A stretch of 64,000 nucleotides of DNA from Pectobacterium polonicum (GCF_005497185.1 NZ_RJTN01000012.1:62001-126000); one strand, 5' to 3'. Shown: positions 21,560-31,513, numbered from the stretch's first letter. Made by a program: numbers and translations. The notes: a model not told the origin generated them from the letters alone.

Positions 21560-23743
21560 ATGAAAGCCCGAAAAAATAATAGAAAAAAAGCACAGTGGTT
21601 ATTGCCAGCATTAATGGTGGTTGTTCCACCCGTATTGAGCGCCGAATCAGCAACAATCAAGGACAGCGAAAAGACAAAAGCGGCTGATGTGATGGTCGTC
21701 AAGGCCGATCGCAGCGAGGCGAATGCGAATCTGGCTGGTGCAGGTATGACGGTCGACGATGTAGAGATCGGACCATTAGGCAAACGCTCAAGGTTGGATA
21801 CGCCATATTCGACCACGACCGTGACGGAAGCCATGATAGCCAATCAGCAGGCAAAAAATGTTAACGATCTCCTCAAATATAACGCGTCCAGCCAGATGCA
21901 GGCGCGCGGCGGCATTGACGTAGGTCGTCCTCAAAGCCGTGGTATGCAAGGAAGCGTGCTGGCGAACAGCAGATTGGATGGGTTAAATATTATTTCCACC
22001 ACCGCTTTTCCGGTTGAGATGCTGGAGCGACTGGATGTGATTAATAGCCTGACTGGCGCACTGTATGGGCCTGCCAGCCCAGCCGGACAGTTTAACTTTA
22101 CGCAGAAAAGGCCAACGGCGCAGACGTTAAACCGCTTTACCGTCGGCTATTCCGGTAAAGGTGCGGCGATGGGTCATGCCGATCTGGGTGGGCATCTGGG
22201 AGACGAAAACCAGTTCGGTTATCGTATAAACCTGCTACAGGATGAAGGTGAAGGAAGTATCAGCAACAGCACGTTGCGGCGGCAATTAGCCAGCGTGGCG
22301 TTTGATTGGAACCTCTCGCCTGATACGGTGTTGGAAGTCAACGCCAGCGAGTACCGTTTCCGCAAAATGGGCTATGCGGGGGATTTTGCCTATGGGCCGA
22401 CGATGCAGCTACCCAAAGCGCCGGATATTACGAAACAGGGATACGGGCAGAGCTTCGCAGGACTCGATCTGATAACCAAAACGGCCAGCACACGCCTGAA
22501 ACACTACTTCAATAATGACTGGTACGCTTCGGGTGGGGTGGGCTATCAAGTCGCCGATCGCGGTATGCGTTCGCTGTCGCATAATATTTTGCCATCAGGG
22601 GATGTGGAAACCACGCTGGAGCAGCAATACTCATCCGCGCGTTTCCGGGTTCTGAGCAATACGCTGCAACTGAACGGTCATATCGATACGGACGGGCCTT
22701 CCCACGATGTAGTATTTAGTACCACCGGGTATCAATGGACGATGTTTTCTTCTCCCGGCAATGATAATGAATATACGCTAGGGACCTCGCCTATTAATGC
22801 GCCGCAGCGCTATAACGATCCCAGCGATGGGCGTTTTTATGTCGGTTCTGGTCATGATAAATCCAGCCGTGCCAGCCAACAGGCTATCACCGCGGGTGAT
22901 ACGATCACCTTCAACGATCGCTGGTCGGCCATGGGCGTGGTGAGCCAAAGCTGGTTGACCTCACGCAACTTCACTAATGGTAATGTGCAGCGTGCGACGG
23001 GCACGAGTCCGACGCTGTCGCTGATGTACAAACCCTTACCAAACGTGATGACCTATGTCGCCTATGCTGATTCTCTGGAGCAGGGGGATACCGCTCCTAA
23101 TAGCGCGGTGAACAAAGCGCAGACGCTGAAGCCTTACCGCAGTACCCAATATGAAGCGGGCGTGAAATCCCAGTGGGATGGGGTGAACCTGAATGCGGCG
23201 GTGTTCCGTCTGGAACGGCCTTTCGCCTATGTTGATCCTGCCGATAACGTGTTCAAAGAGCAGGGGAAACAGGTTAACACCGGGTTAGAGTTGACAGCGG
23301 ATGGTGAAGTACTTTCCGGTTTGCATGTCTATGCCAGCACGACGCTGCTGGACCCCAAGCTGACGGATACAGGGATTGAGGCGACGACGAATAAACGGGT
23401 GGTCGGGGTGCCGAAGTTTCAGGCTAACCTGCTGACGGAATACAGCCATCCGTCTTACCCCAATATGGTCTATACCGCGAACCTCCATTACACCGGTAAA
23501 CGTGTGGCCAATAATACCAACACAGCGTGGGTAGATAGCTATATGACGCTGGATCTGGGCACACGCTATGGCTTCAAACTGTACGACAAGCCGGCAGCGT
23601 TTCGCGTTTCGCTCAATAACGTCACCAATGAACATTATTGGAGCTCGCTCTTCCCTTATCGTCAGAACGGGGAGAATCGAGCCTCCAGTGCGTTTGTCGG
23701 TGACCCGCGTGAAATCCGCGCTTCTTTGACCGTTGACTGGTGA
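21560..23743 (+). CDS. TonB-dependent siderophore receptor
   Basis: Outer-membrane ligand-gated channel, 727 residues. A Sec signal peptide spans about residues 1-28 (cleavage after VLSA). The plug domain follows (about 60-165) with the receptor hallmarks TTVTEAMIANQQAKNVNDLL, RGMQGSVLANSRLDGLN and LERLDVINSLTGALYGPASPAGQFN, then a beta-barrel ending in a terminal aromatic residue (SLTVDW). A possible TonB box lies just after the signal peptide (ADVMVVKA). The layout resembles ferric-hydroxamate or catecholate receptors, but the ligand cannot be told. It is translationally close to the binding protein at 23749, and the pair appears to be one operon. Confidence 0.85.
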   Translation: MKARKNNRKKAQWLLPALMVVVPPVLSAESATIKDSEKTKAADVMVVKADRSEANANLAGAGMTVDDVEIGPLGKRSRLDTPYSTTTVTEAMIANQQAKNVNDLLKYNASSQMQARGGIDVGRPQSRGMQGSVLANSRLDGLNIISTTAFPVEMLERLDVINSLTGALYGPASPAGQFNFTQKRPTAQTLNRFTVGYSGKGAAMGHADLGGHLGDENQFGYRINLLQDEGEGSISNSTLRRQLASVAFDWNLSPDTVLEVNASEYRFRKMGYAGDFAYGPTMQLPKAPDITKQGYGQSFAGLDLITKTASTRLKHYFNNDWYASGGVGYQVADRGMRSLSHNILPSGDVETTLEQQYSSARFRVLSNTLQLNGHIDTDGPSHDVVFSTTGYQWTMFSSPGNDNEYTLGTSPINAPQRYNDPSDGRFYVGSGHDKSSRASQQAITAGDTITFNDRWSAMGVVSQSWLTSRNFTNGNVQRATGTSPTLSLMYKPLPNVMTYVAYADSLEQGDTAPNSAVNKAQTLKPYRSTQYEAGVKSQWDGVNLNAAVFRLERPFAYVDPADNVFKEQGKQVNTGLELTADGEVLSGLHVYASTTLLDPKLTDTGIEATTNKRVVGVPKFQANLLTEYSHPSYPNMVYTANLHYTGKRVANNTNTAWVDSYMTLDLGTRYGFKLYDKPAAFRVSLNNVTNEHYWSSLFPYRQNGENRASSAFVGDPREIRASLTVDW

Positions 23744-23748
23744 GTGTG

Positions 23749-24831
23749 ATGCAGAAACGTAACCTTACCACGCGCTATCGCGAGTATTTGCTCAATGCGT
23801 TAGTGCTGCTGGCGGTGAGTTTCTCCGGCGTGCATCTGGTTCAGGCGGAAACGCCTGAACCCGCGCAGCGGACGATTCACTATTACGGCGATCGCACTGT
23901 GACGGTGCCCGTGACGGTTGAGCGGGTTGCCACCTCGTGGAATGCGCAAAACTCGATACTGGCGATGCTCGGCTATGGCGATCGTATTGTCGGGACGACG
24001 AAGCTCGTGCGCGATATGCCGCTGTTCCGCCAGTTTGTGCCGTCCATTACGCAGGCTTCGCTGGTTTCCCAGAGTGGAAATATGGGAATTAATACTGAAG
24101 CATTGATTGCGCGCCGTGCTCAGGTCTTTTTCGTGTCGGAAAGTGTGCCTATTGCTGAAGCCGAGGTATTGCGTAAAGCCGGAATTGCTGTGGTGCCACT
24201 GCGTTACAATTCGCTGGCGGCGATGGTGGAACGCACGTTGATTACCGGTGAGATTTTGGGGCCGGAAGCGTCGCGTCGGGCACAGGATTTTGCCGCCTAC
24301 TATCAGGACAACGTCAGGCGAGTGACGGAGGTTATCCAGCGCATTCCGCCACAGCAGCGTGTAAAGGTCTACCATTCGGTTGGCGATCCGTTGACTACAT
24401 CTGGACGTCCCTCATTGAATCAGGATTGGATGGATCTGGGCGGCGCGATTAACGTGGCTGAGCCGTGGTTCAGCCAAAGTGGTGTGACAACGGCACCTGT
24501 TTCACTTGAGCAAATTTTTCAGGCCGATCCCGATGTGATTATTACGATGCAGGCTGAAGATGCGAAAGCAATCCGTCAGGATGCAAAGTGGCAGCAACTG
24601 CGTGCGGTAAAAGAAGGGCGTGTTTACGTCAATCCGCTGGGCATGTTCTGGTGGTGTCGAGAAACGTCTGAGCAGGCGCTGCAATTTCTTTGGCTGGCAA
24701 AAATGCTCTATCCACAGCAGATGCAGCACATTGATATGGCAAAAGAGACGCATGATTTTTATCAGCGTTTTTACGGTATCGATTTGACTGCGCAACAGGT
24801 AGCGTTAATTTTGTCTCCCCCTGTACATTAG
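23749..24831 (+). CDS. periplasmic iron-siderophore ABC binding protein
   Basis: Type III (helical-backbone) periplasmic binding protein of 360 residues with a signal peptide to about residue 34 (cleavage after LVQA). The sequence has the expected fold blocks: VERVATSWNAQNSILAMLG, a stretch NTEALIARRAQVFFV, and EQIFQADPDVIITM before the C-terminal lobe. A GTG at 23740 is in frame and overlaps the receptor stop, but the ATG at 23749 keeps GGTGAG upstream. It almost overlaps the TonB receptor gene. No permease or ATPase gene is beside it, so it must borrow another importer or act differently. Confidence 0.75.
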   Translation: MQKRNLTTRYREYLLNALVLLAVSFSGVHLVQAETPEPAQRTIHYYGDRTVTVPVTVERVATSWNAQNSILAMLGYGDRIVGTTKLVRDMPLFRQFVPSITQASLVSQSGNMGINTEALIARRAQVFFVSESVPIAEAEVLRKAGIAVVPLRYNSLAAMVERTLITGEILGPEASRRAQDFAAYYQDNVRRVTEVIQRIPPQQRVKVYHSVGDPLTTSGRPSLNQDWMDLGGAINVAEPWFSQSGVTTAPVSLEQIFQADPDVIITMQAEDAKAIRQDAKWQQLRAVKEGRVYVNPLGMFWWCRETSEQALQFLWLAKMLYPQQMQHIDMAKETHDFYQRFYGIDLTAQQVALILSPPVH

Positions 24832-24847
24832 GGGCTTCAGTTGATGG

Positions 24848-24880
24848 CAGGGCCGCATTGTGATGCGGCCCTGTTTTTTT
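24848..24880 (+). terminator. intrinsic terminator after the binding-protein gene
   Basis: CAGGGCCGCAT (24848-24858) pairs with ATGCGGCCCTG (24863-24873) over a 4-base loop and is followed by seven T residues. It ends the receptor/binding-protein unit. Confidence 0.9.
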
Positions 24881-24908
24881 AGACACAGACATGAGGGGAT
24901 GACGCTGA

Positions 24909-25586
24909 TTACGCCAACTTCTTGAGGATTGCTTTGGCGACGACTTCTGAACTAGCCGGGTTCTGACCGGTGATCAGCTTGCCGTCTTCAACGAGGTACG
25001 GTGCCCAGTCTGGGCCTTTTTCATACAGACCGCCGAGTTTCTTGAACTCATCTTCAATCAGGAAAGGCACCACGTCCGTCAACTGAACCGCCGCTTCTTC
25101 ACCGTTGGTGAAGCCTGTCACTTTACGACCTTTAATCAGCGCATCGCCATTTTCTGCTTTCACGTGAATCAGTACGCCCGGTGCGTGGCAGACAAAACCG
25201 GTCGGCTTGTTGGCGCGAACAAAGGCTTCGATGAGCGCGATAGAGACCGGCGATTCCGCCAGATCCCAAAGCGGGCCGTGACCGCCGGGATAGAAAACGG
25301 CATCAAAATCCTGTTCGCTGACGGTATCGAGTTTTACCGTATTGGCCAGTTCCTGCTGTGCGGCAGGATCGGCTTTAAAACGGTGCGTCAGTTCGGTTTG
25401 AAAATCAGCGAGATCGCTTTTCGGGTCGAGAGGTGGCTGACCACCGGCAGGTGAGGCGAGCACCAGCTCGGCGCCTGCATCTTTAAAGGTGTAATAAGGG
25501 GCGGCAAATTCTTCCAGCCAGAAGCCGGTTTTATTGCCCGTGTTGCCCAGTTCGTCGTGAGAAGTCAGTACCATCAAAATTTTCAT
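24909..25586 (-). CDS. DJ-1/PfpI family protein (Hsp31-like glyoxalase/amidotransferase fold)
   Basis: A 225-residue single-domain protein of the DJ-1/ThiJ/PfpI superfamily. Seen: MKILMVLTSHDELGNTG at the start, the acidic residue in TGFWLEEFAAPY, FYPGGHGPLWDL near 100, and the nucleophile elbow GFVCHAPGVL with Cys133. This pattern is that of Hsp31-like glyoxalase III or deglycase proteins, which detoxify methylglyoxal; activity here is inferred only. An additional ATG one codon upstream (25589) is possible, but the GAGAG spacing is better for 25586. It lies just downstream of the aldehyde dehydrogenase on the same strand, 45 bases apart, suggesting an aldehyde-stress unit. Confidence 0.8.
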   Translation of the reverse strand: MKILMVLTSHDELGNTGNKTGFWLEEFAAPYYTFKDAGAELVLASPAGGQPPLDPKSDLADFQTELTHRFKADPAAQQELANTVKLDTVSEQDFDAVFYPGGHGPLWDLAESPVSIALIEAFVRANKPTGFVCHAPGVLIHVKAENGDALIKGRKVTGFTNGEEAAVQLTDVVPFLIEDEFKKLGGLYEKGPDWAPYLVEDGKLITGQNPASSEVVAKAILKKLA

Positions 25587-25631
25587 CATTTTTCTCTCTA
25601 ATTTCAGGATGAGCAGGTGAATAGACGCCGG

Positions 25632-27050
25632 TTACCCTTTCAGGGCGGCGACAATCGCGTCTTGTTTCTCATGGTAAGGCGCACGCAGTGTCAGGTTAGA
25701 CGCGCCATCTTCACTTTGTATGACAATCGGTTTGGCGTGGCTGAAACGGCGGAATCCGTGGATGCCGTGGTACGCGCCGATGCCGGATGCGCCAACGCCG
25801 CCGAACGGGAGTGTGTCGATAGATACGTGCGTCATTACATCGTTGATGACCAGCGCGCCTGATGTCGTTCTGCTGGCGAAGCGTTGCTGCATGGCCTCAT
25901 CGTTGCTGAACAGATAGGCCGCCAGCGGACGTGGATGCGCATTGATGTAGTGAATCGGTTCCTCTGCGGCCTGATAGGTTTTGATGGGCAGCAGCGGGCC
26001 GAAAATTTCTTCCTGCATGATCGTCATCTCATCGCTTACGCCGAACACCAGATGTGGGGCAACCTTGCGGCTTTTGGCGTCGTAGGGTGCTTCGCCTTCC
26101 GGTGCCAGACTGACGACGGTCGCGCCTTGCTGCTCAGCCTCTTTCAGGATGCGGATCAAACGATCGTAATGTCTGTCAGCAATGATAGATGTGTAATCCG
26201 GGTTCGCCTGTAGTGTCGGGAAACTTTTCTGCATAAACGCTTTCGCGGCATCGCGGAAGGCTTGCTCTTGACCTTCGGGCAGCAGCACATAATCCGGTGA
26301 CAGGCAGATTTGTCCGGCGTTGAAGGTTTTCACCGTCAGCGTGCGTTCAACGGCTTCGGTGATGTCCGCGCTGCGATCAATCACGACAGGGGATTTGCCA
26401 CCCAGCTCCAGCGTGACCGGCACCAGATTCTCTGCCGCCGCGCGCATCACCTGTTTCCCAACGGCGGTGCTGCCGGTGAAGACCAGATGATCGAACGGCA
26501 GTTCGCTGAATGCCTGACCAATTTCTGCATCACCCAGCACCACGGCCAATTCCAGCGGGTCAAAATAGTGAGCGATCAATTCCGCCAGCAGCTCAGACGT
26601 GCGCGGTGTGAGTTCTGACGGTTTCAAAATCGCAGTATTGCCAGCGGCAAAAATGTCAGCCAGCGGGCCGAACGACAGGTTCACCGGAAAGTTCCACGGA
26701 CTGATTACGCCAATCACGCCCAAAGGCTGATGTTGAATCCACGCCTGCATACCGGGAGCGGGTTCATCCACGGCTTCTGGCTGCATCCAGCGTTCAACGT
26801 TGTCGATGGCGTTCTGGAGTATTTTCAGCGTGATGCCGATGTCGGCGGCGAAAGAGTGATACAGGCTGCGATGGCCGAAATCCTCACTCATGGCCTGCGC
26901 GAGAGCCGCATGGTTTTCACGGAGCAGATTGATGCTGCGCTGTAAGCGATCTTGACGCAGCGCGGCATCGGCGGGGCCAGAGGCAATGTGAGCGCGCTTC
27001 ATCGTATTCAGGATGGCTTGTAAATCCTTTTTGGATTGTTGTGTCGACAT
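25632..27050 (-). CDS. coniferyl-aldehyde-dehydrogenase-like NAD(P) aldehyde dehydrogenase
   Basis: A 472-residue aldehyde dehydrogenase. Motifs: PLGVIGVISPWNFPVNLSFG near 110-128 (cofactor site), FTGSTAVGKQV near 191, LELGGKSPVV with the general-base Glu215, FNAGQICLSPDY with the catalytic Cys249, and EEIFGPLLPI near 350. The alignment pattern is that of the short coniferyl aldehyde dehydrogenase (CalB) group, which lacks the longer N-terminus of other families. The frame is open to 27116, but AGGAC just before the ATG at 27048-27050 sets the start. It is divergent from a LysR regulator at 27208, a usual regulator-target arrangement. The substrate may be a plant phenolic aldehyde (inference). 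Confidence 0.85.
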   Translation of the reverse strand: MSTQQSKKDLQAILNTMKRAHIASGPADAALRQDRLQRSINLLRENHAALAQAMSEDFGHRSLYHSFAADIGITLKILQNAIDNVERWMQPEAVDEPAPGMQAWIQHQPLGVIGVISPWNFPVNLSFGPLADIFAAGNTAILKPSELTPRTSELLAELIAHYFDPLELAVVLGDAEIGQAFSELPFDHLVFTGSTAVGKQVMRAAAENLVPVTLELGGKSPVVIDRSADITEAVERTLTVKTFNAGQICLSPDYVLLPEGQEQAFRDAAKAFMQKSFPTLQANPDYTSIIADRHYDRLIRILKEAEQQGATVVSLAPEGEAPYDAKSRKVAPHLVFGVSDEMTIMQEEIFGPLLPIKTYQAAEEPIHYINAHPRPLAAYLFSNDEAMQQRFASRTTSGALVINDVMTHVSIDTLPFGGVGASGIGAYHGIHGFRRFSHAKPIVIQSEDGASNLTLRAPYHEKQDAIVAALKG

Positions 27051-27207
27051 ATTTTGTCCTCTTTTATTCATCGAGTACCAGAGAAAACAGCAAGTTAGCC
27101 AGAATTTCCAGGTCATTCAGCATGGGTAAAGGATACGGCAGGGGTTGATCCGTCCGCCAACAAGATTATTATTCGAGGGGTATAAATAATTTTATAGGTA
27201 TCATCGT

Positions 27208-28098
27208 ATGTCGCTTATCCGTCTACGCACGTTTGTGGAAGTCTATCGGCAGCGCTCGATTAGCGGCGCGTCACGTGCGCTTAATCTGACCCAGCCGGCG
27301 GTGTCGCAGCACATTGCCGGGCTTGAGGTCGCAGTGGGGCGTCGTCTCTTTGAGCGTCAGGCTAACGGCGTGACGCCAACGTCGGCAGCAGATGATCTGG
27401 CGGCGGATCTCGGAGATAAGCTGGATGAAGCCGAAGCCGCGTTAGCCTCTGCCCGTGCGAGGTCAATGGACGTTGCGGGGACACTGCATATCATCGGTCA
27501 TGCGGACTTCATGGCTGAAGTGGTGTCAGAACAGCTATTGCCGCTACTTGAGGCGGGCGTGCGGGTACACATGCATACCGGTGACGGTGACTTGATCAAG
27601 CAAATGTTGCTCGAAGGACATTGCGATCTCGGCATAACGGCGCACCCGGTGACGGATAAGCGGCTGAAAAGCGATCTGTTAAAGAGTGCGACCCTCCAGG
27701 CGGTGGCGGCGCCTGCGATTGTCGAGCGGCTATTGCGGACGGGCGATCTGCCGCAGGCGCTGGCGCAGGAACCGATGCTGGCGTATGACCTTGAGTTTCC
27801 TCTGATCGATCGCTGGTTGAAGAAGAACCGCATACAGGACAGAGGGCTGGTGCCTGCCGTGGTGAGTCAGGATCTGCGTGCGCTGCGTCGCGTGCTAACC
27901 AGAGGATTTGGCTGGACGGTGATGCCGGTGTATTTATGTCAGGATCTGCTGGATTCGGGGGAACTTGTCATTATCCCGCCGCCTGTCGGCACCACGCAGC
28001 TGGATTACTATCTGGTCTGGGTGCCGGGCGCGCTGCGCCAGCCGCGTTTAGCCCACGCGCGGCAAACCTTCCTGTGGCGCTTGCAGCACGCGGAGTAA
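27208..28098 (+). CDS. LysR-family transcriptional regulator
   Basis: A 296-residue LysR-type regulator. Winged helix-turn-helix in the first 60 residues: RLRTFVEVYRQRSISGASRA, then LNLTQPAVSQHIAGLEVAVG and RRLFERQANGVTPT. The C-terminal effector domain follows from about 90. It is transcribed away from the aldehyde dehydrogenase and DJ-1 genes across 157 bases, so it probably controls them. The effector is unknown. Confidence 0.88.
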   Translation: MSLIRLRTFVEVYRQRSISGASRALNLTQPAVSQHIAGLEVAVGRRLFERQANGVTPTSAADDLAADLGDKLDEAEAALASARARSMDVAGTLHIIGHADFMAEVVSEQLLPLLEAGVRVHMHTGDGDLIKQMLLEGHCDLGITAHPVTDKRLKSDLLKSATLQAVAAPAIVERLLRTGDLPQALAQEPMLAYDLEFPLIDRWLKKNRIQDRGLVPAVVSQDLRALRRVLTRGFGWTVMPVYLCQDLLDSGELVIIPPPVGTTQLDYYLVWVPGALRQPRLAHARQTFLWRLQHAE

Positions 28099-28399
28099 CC
28101 TCGTCCTCGGTTAAAAAAATGCTGTTTTTCAAGAGATAATGAGGCGTAGCTCGTTACCAGTTCCGCCTTCCTTTTTGCTTGCTCCTCACTTTCCATCCTG
28201 TGATCGCCATAAACGAACTGCTGGTTTCGTTCAGTTAAAATCGCTTTTTATAAAATCTTTGAAGCGGATCGCATCAATCTTCCCTGTGCTGCCAGCGTGG
28301 GGCGCGTGGTGGCAAAAGCGCAAAGGTTTTCACGATCGCCGGGCGCTACCGTATCAGCGTGACACCTTCATAATGAAAAATGTTCGGGGAAGGATGGCG

Positions 28400-29959
28400 A
28401 TGAAAACGCGTAAGATCGGTTTGGCTAACTATTTAGCCTACGGTTCAGGGGACTTTCTTGGTGCGGGTACAACGGCGCTGACGGCCGCCTGGTTACTCTA
28501 TTTTTACACCACGTTTTGTGGCTTAACGCCGATTGAGGCAACGTTTATTTTTGCGATGGCGCGCGTGCTCGATGCTGTCGTCAGCCCGCTGATGGGTTTC
28601 CTGACGGATAACTTCGGTTCAACCTGGCTGGGCAAACGCTTTGGCCGCCGTAAATTCTTTATTTTGCTCGGTATTCCCTTCGTGTTCAGCTACAGCTTCA
28701 TGTGGGTGGGGGATATGAGCTATTGGTACTATCTGCTGACCTACCTGCTGTTCGATATCGTCTATACGATGGTGCTGGTGCCGTATGAAACGCTGGTGCC
28801 GGAAATGACTGACGATTTCAAACAGAAGACCAAGTTCTCCGGCGCACGCATCGCGCTGGCGCAGCTGTCTGCGATTTTGGCCGCGTTTCTGCCGGGCATC
28901 CTGCTGGGCTACTTTGGTAAAGACAACGCCATTTCCTTCTTCTATTCGAGCCTGGTGTTCTCCGTTATCTGTGCGCTGGTGCTGACGCTGGTCTATTTCT
29001 TTACCTGGGAACGGCCACGCGATCAGATGTCGGAAGCGTCGCTGCGGGCGGAGAAAGAGCGCCAGTCTCTGACGTTAGGCCAAAGCCTGAAACGGCTGAA
29101 CGTTGAGCTGGTTTCCACGCTGCGTATTCGTATTTTCCGTCAGCATCTTGGGATGTATCTGGGCGGGTATATCGCGCAGGACGTGTTTAACGCCGTGTTC
29201 ACCTATTACGTGGTCTTTGTGCTGATGCAAAGCCCGACGATGGCGTCTAACCTGATGGGCACCATGGCGATTCTGCAATTCATTGCGGTAATTGGCATGA
29301 TCCCGCTGTGCATCCGTTTTGGACCAGCCCCATCTTACCGCTTGGTCGTGTGCCTGTTTGGCGTGAGTGCGCTTTCCTACGCGGTCCTGTGGTACAGCGG
29401 CCTGCATGACACCTTCTCTCTGCTGCTGTTGATTTCTGCGTTGGCGGGCATCGGACGCGGCGGGATCAACTACGTACCGTGGAACACCTACACTTACATC
29501 GCAGATGTGGATGAAGTGATCACCGCGCAGCGTCGTGAAGGGATCTTCGCCGGGATTATGACGCTGACTCGCAAAGCCTCTCAGGCTGGCGCGGTGATGC
29601 TGGTGGGGATTGTGTTGCAACTCTCCGGCTTCGTATCCGGGCAGAGCGTACAAGCGCCGGGCGTCAGCCACACGATTCTGATGATTTTGAGCTTCGGCAC
29701 CGTAGGCGTGCTGGCGCTGGGCTTCCTGGTGTCTCTGCGCTTTAAACTCAACCTGCAAACGCACAGCGTGCTGCGGGAAGAGACGCTGAAAATGCGTGAG
29801 GCTGGGCGTCCTGTGCCGGAGAAGATTACCCCGCAGGCGCGGGCCACGGTCGAGATGCTGGCGGGTATGCCGTATGAATCGCTGTGGGGCAATAACAACA
29901 TCGGCTACCTGAACCGTCATAAAGGTGACAAGCCGGTCACGCACGCCACGCAGTCGTAA
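28400..29959 (+). CDS. rhiT: rhamnogalacturonide transporter RhiT (GPH family)
   Basis: A 519-residue permease of the glycoside-pentoside-hexuronide:cation symporter family, with about 12 membrane segments. Seen: KIGLANYLAYGSGDFLGAG at the start, the AMARVLDAVVSPLMGFLTDN block after helix 2, GRRKFFILLG, and VPYETLVPEMTDDF after helix 4. It resembles TogT/RhiT of soft-rot bacteria. The next gene encodes an unsaturated rhamnogalacturonyl hydrolase, matching the rhiT-rhiN operon of Dickeya, so RhiT is the better call than the oligogalacturonide transporter TogT. The frame is open from 28139; the ATG at 28400 has GGGGAAGG ahead and begins the conserved MKTRKIG. Confidence 0.85.
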   Translation: MKTRKIGLANYLAYGSGDFLGAGTTALTAAWLLYFYTTFCGLTPIEATFIFAMARVLDAVVSPLMGFLTDNFGSTWLGKRFGRRKFFILLGIPFVFSYSFMWVGDMSYWYYLLTYLLFDIVYTMVLVPYETLVPEMTDDFKQKTKFSGARIALAQLSAILAAFLPGILLGYFGKDNAISFFYSSLVFSVICALVLTLVYFFTWERPRDQMSEASLRAEKERQSLTLGQSLKRLNVELVSTLRIRIFRQHLGMYLGGYIAQDVFNAVFTYYVVFVLMQSPTMASNLMGTMAILQFIAVIGMIPLCIRFGPAPSYRLVVCLFGVSALSYAVLWYSGLHDTFSLLLLISALAGIGRGGINYVPWNTYTYIADVDEVITAQRREGIFAGIMTLTRKASQAGAVMLVGIVLQLSGFVSGQSVQAPGVSHTILMILSFGTVGVLALGFLVSLRFKLNLQTHSVLREETLKMREAGRPVPEKITPQARATVEMLAGMPYESLWGNNNIGYLNRHKGDKPVTHATQS

Positions 29960-30002
29960 CTGTATTGAACTGTTAACTGATAACTCAATTGGATGAATGA
30001 CT

Positions 30003-31142
30003 ATGACCGTATTCAGTGTAAAACATAGCCCGCTTTTACGTCAGCCAGAACGCTTCATCTCCCGTGAGGATCTGAAGGCGCTGATTTGCCGTATCACCGA
30101 CAATCTGGTGAATATCGAGGATAAAACCGGTGAGTTCTTGTTACGGCTGGACGATGGTCGGGTGATTGATACCAAAGGCTGGGCGGGATGGGAATGGACG
30201 CACGGCATCGGGCTGTACGGCATTTATCAGTATTACCAGCAAACGGGTGACGAGCAGATGCGCGCCATCATTGACGACTGGTTTACTGAGCGTCTGGCGG
30301 AAGGCACGCCGACGAAGAACGTGAACACCGTGTGCCCGTTCCTGACGCTGGCTTATCGCTATGAAGAAACGGGCGATGCGCGCTGGCTGCCGTATTTGGA
30401 GCGCTGGGCAGAGTGGGTGATGTACGAAATGCCGCGCACGGACAAGCAGGGCTTGCAGCACATTGTTTATAACAATGAAAACCATCAGCAGATGTGGGAC
30501 GACACGCTAATGATGAGCGTGCTGCCGCTGGCGAAAATCGGCAAGCTGTTAAACCGGCCTGAGTTTGTGGAAGAAGCTACATATCAGTTCCTGTTGCATG
30601 TGCAATATCTGATGGATCGCGAAAGCGGTCTGTGGTTCCACGGCTGGACGTTTGAGGGGCAGCACAACTACGCGAAAGCGCGCTGGGCGCGTGGCAACAG
30701 CTGGCTGACGATTGTTATTCCTGAATTTATTGAACTGCTGGATCTGCCGGAAAACAACGCGACGCGTCGCTTCCTGTTGCAGGTGCTGGAAAGCCAGATT
30801 GAAGCATTGGCGAAATATCAGGATGACAGCGGCCTGTGGCACACGCTGATAGACGATCCGAATTCGTACCTGGAAAGCTCGGCTACAGCCGGTTTTGCCT
30901 ACGGTATCCTGAAAGCGGTGCGCAAGCGCTACGTCGATCCGAGCTATGCTGAAGTGGCGGAGAAAGCGATTCGTGGCGTGATTAATCACGTCAATAAGGA
31001 CGGTGAGTTGACGCAGGTGTCATTCGGCACCGCGATGGGCAACGATCTGGATTTCTACCGCAACATTGCGCTGACCTCCATGCCTTACGGTCAGGCGATG
31101 GCGATCCTCTGTCTGGCGGAATACCTGCGGGTGTATTTGTAA
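30003..31142 (+). CDS. rhiN: unsaturated rhamnogalacturonyl hydrolase RhiN (GH105)
   Basis: A 379-residue cytoplasmic family-105 glycoside hydrolase (YteR/YesR type). It removes the unsaturated galacturonyl residue from disaccharides released from rhamnogalacturonan-I by lyases. Motifs: WAGWEWTHGIGLYGIYQYYQ near 57 at the barrel entrance, the catalytic Asp in MWDDTLMMSVLPLA near 162, and HGWTFEGQHNYAKARWARGN near 213. No signal peptide, in line with action after RhiT import. Two ATGs (29997, 30003) are possible; the second sits better from GGATGA. It lies 43 bases after rhiT and is probably co-transcribed. Confidence 0.87.
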   Translation: MTVFSVKHSPLLRQPERFISREDLKALICRITDNLVNIEDKTGEFLLRLDDGRVIDTKGWAGWEWTHGIGLYGIYQYYQQTGDEQMRAIIDDWFTERLAEGTPTKNVNTVCPFLTLAYRYEETGDARWLPYLERWAEWVMYEMPRTDKQGLQHIVYNNENHQQMWDDTLMMSVLPLAKIGKLLNRPEFVEEATYQFLLHVQYLMDRESGLWFHGWTFEGQHNYAKARWARGNSWLTIVIPEFIELLDLPENNATRRFLLQVLESQIEALAKYQDDSGLWHTLIDDPNSYLESSATAGFAYGILKAVRKRYVDPSYAEVAEKAIRGVINHVNKDGELTQVSFGTAMGNDLDFYRNIALTSMPYGQAMAILCLAEYLRVYL

Positions 31143-31196
31143 AGGGTTAACGTGAGCGTTGCCTCTTAGTCATATCGGTTATGCTGGCTAAGAGGC

Positions 31197-31490
31197 TCGT
31201 TTCGTGCGCGATACCGCCGCTATTCATATGCGATACCGTATACGCGCCCGACACAGGGAGGCTCAGTCGCCGCCACCCTGTGAACCCTGGCTTCCTGCTA
31301 AATTATGCCGCTGTGCGGTGCCATCGGTGTTCATGACCGCGATTCGAGCCGTCAGTGACGCGTTCCCGACGCGGCACTGACTTTCGCGGCATCCATGCCG
31401 CTCACTCGGCGGTCACGCCCACCGCTGCATAATTTTTACGCTGGATAACGGCAAAAACCGTAATAATTGGCAGCATTTGTGTATAAGAAA
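31197..31490 (+). repeat. structured intergenic repeat, copy B
   Basis: Copy between the 3' ends of the convergent genes rhiN and the SDR gene. Paired arms are CACAGGG/CCCTGTG (31252-31258, 31276-31282), AATTATGC/GCATAATT (31301-31308, 31427-31434) and GTCAGTG/CACTGAC (31351-31357, 31375-31381), the last enclosing an inner CGCG-TTCCCGA-CGCG stem. The left edge reads CGTTTCGTGCGC and the right edge TTGTGTATAAGAAA, as in copies A and D. Confidence 0.8.
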
Positions 31491-31513
31491 TTAGCGAAGA
31501 TAAGAGGGATGTT

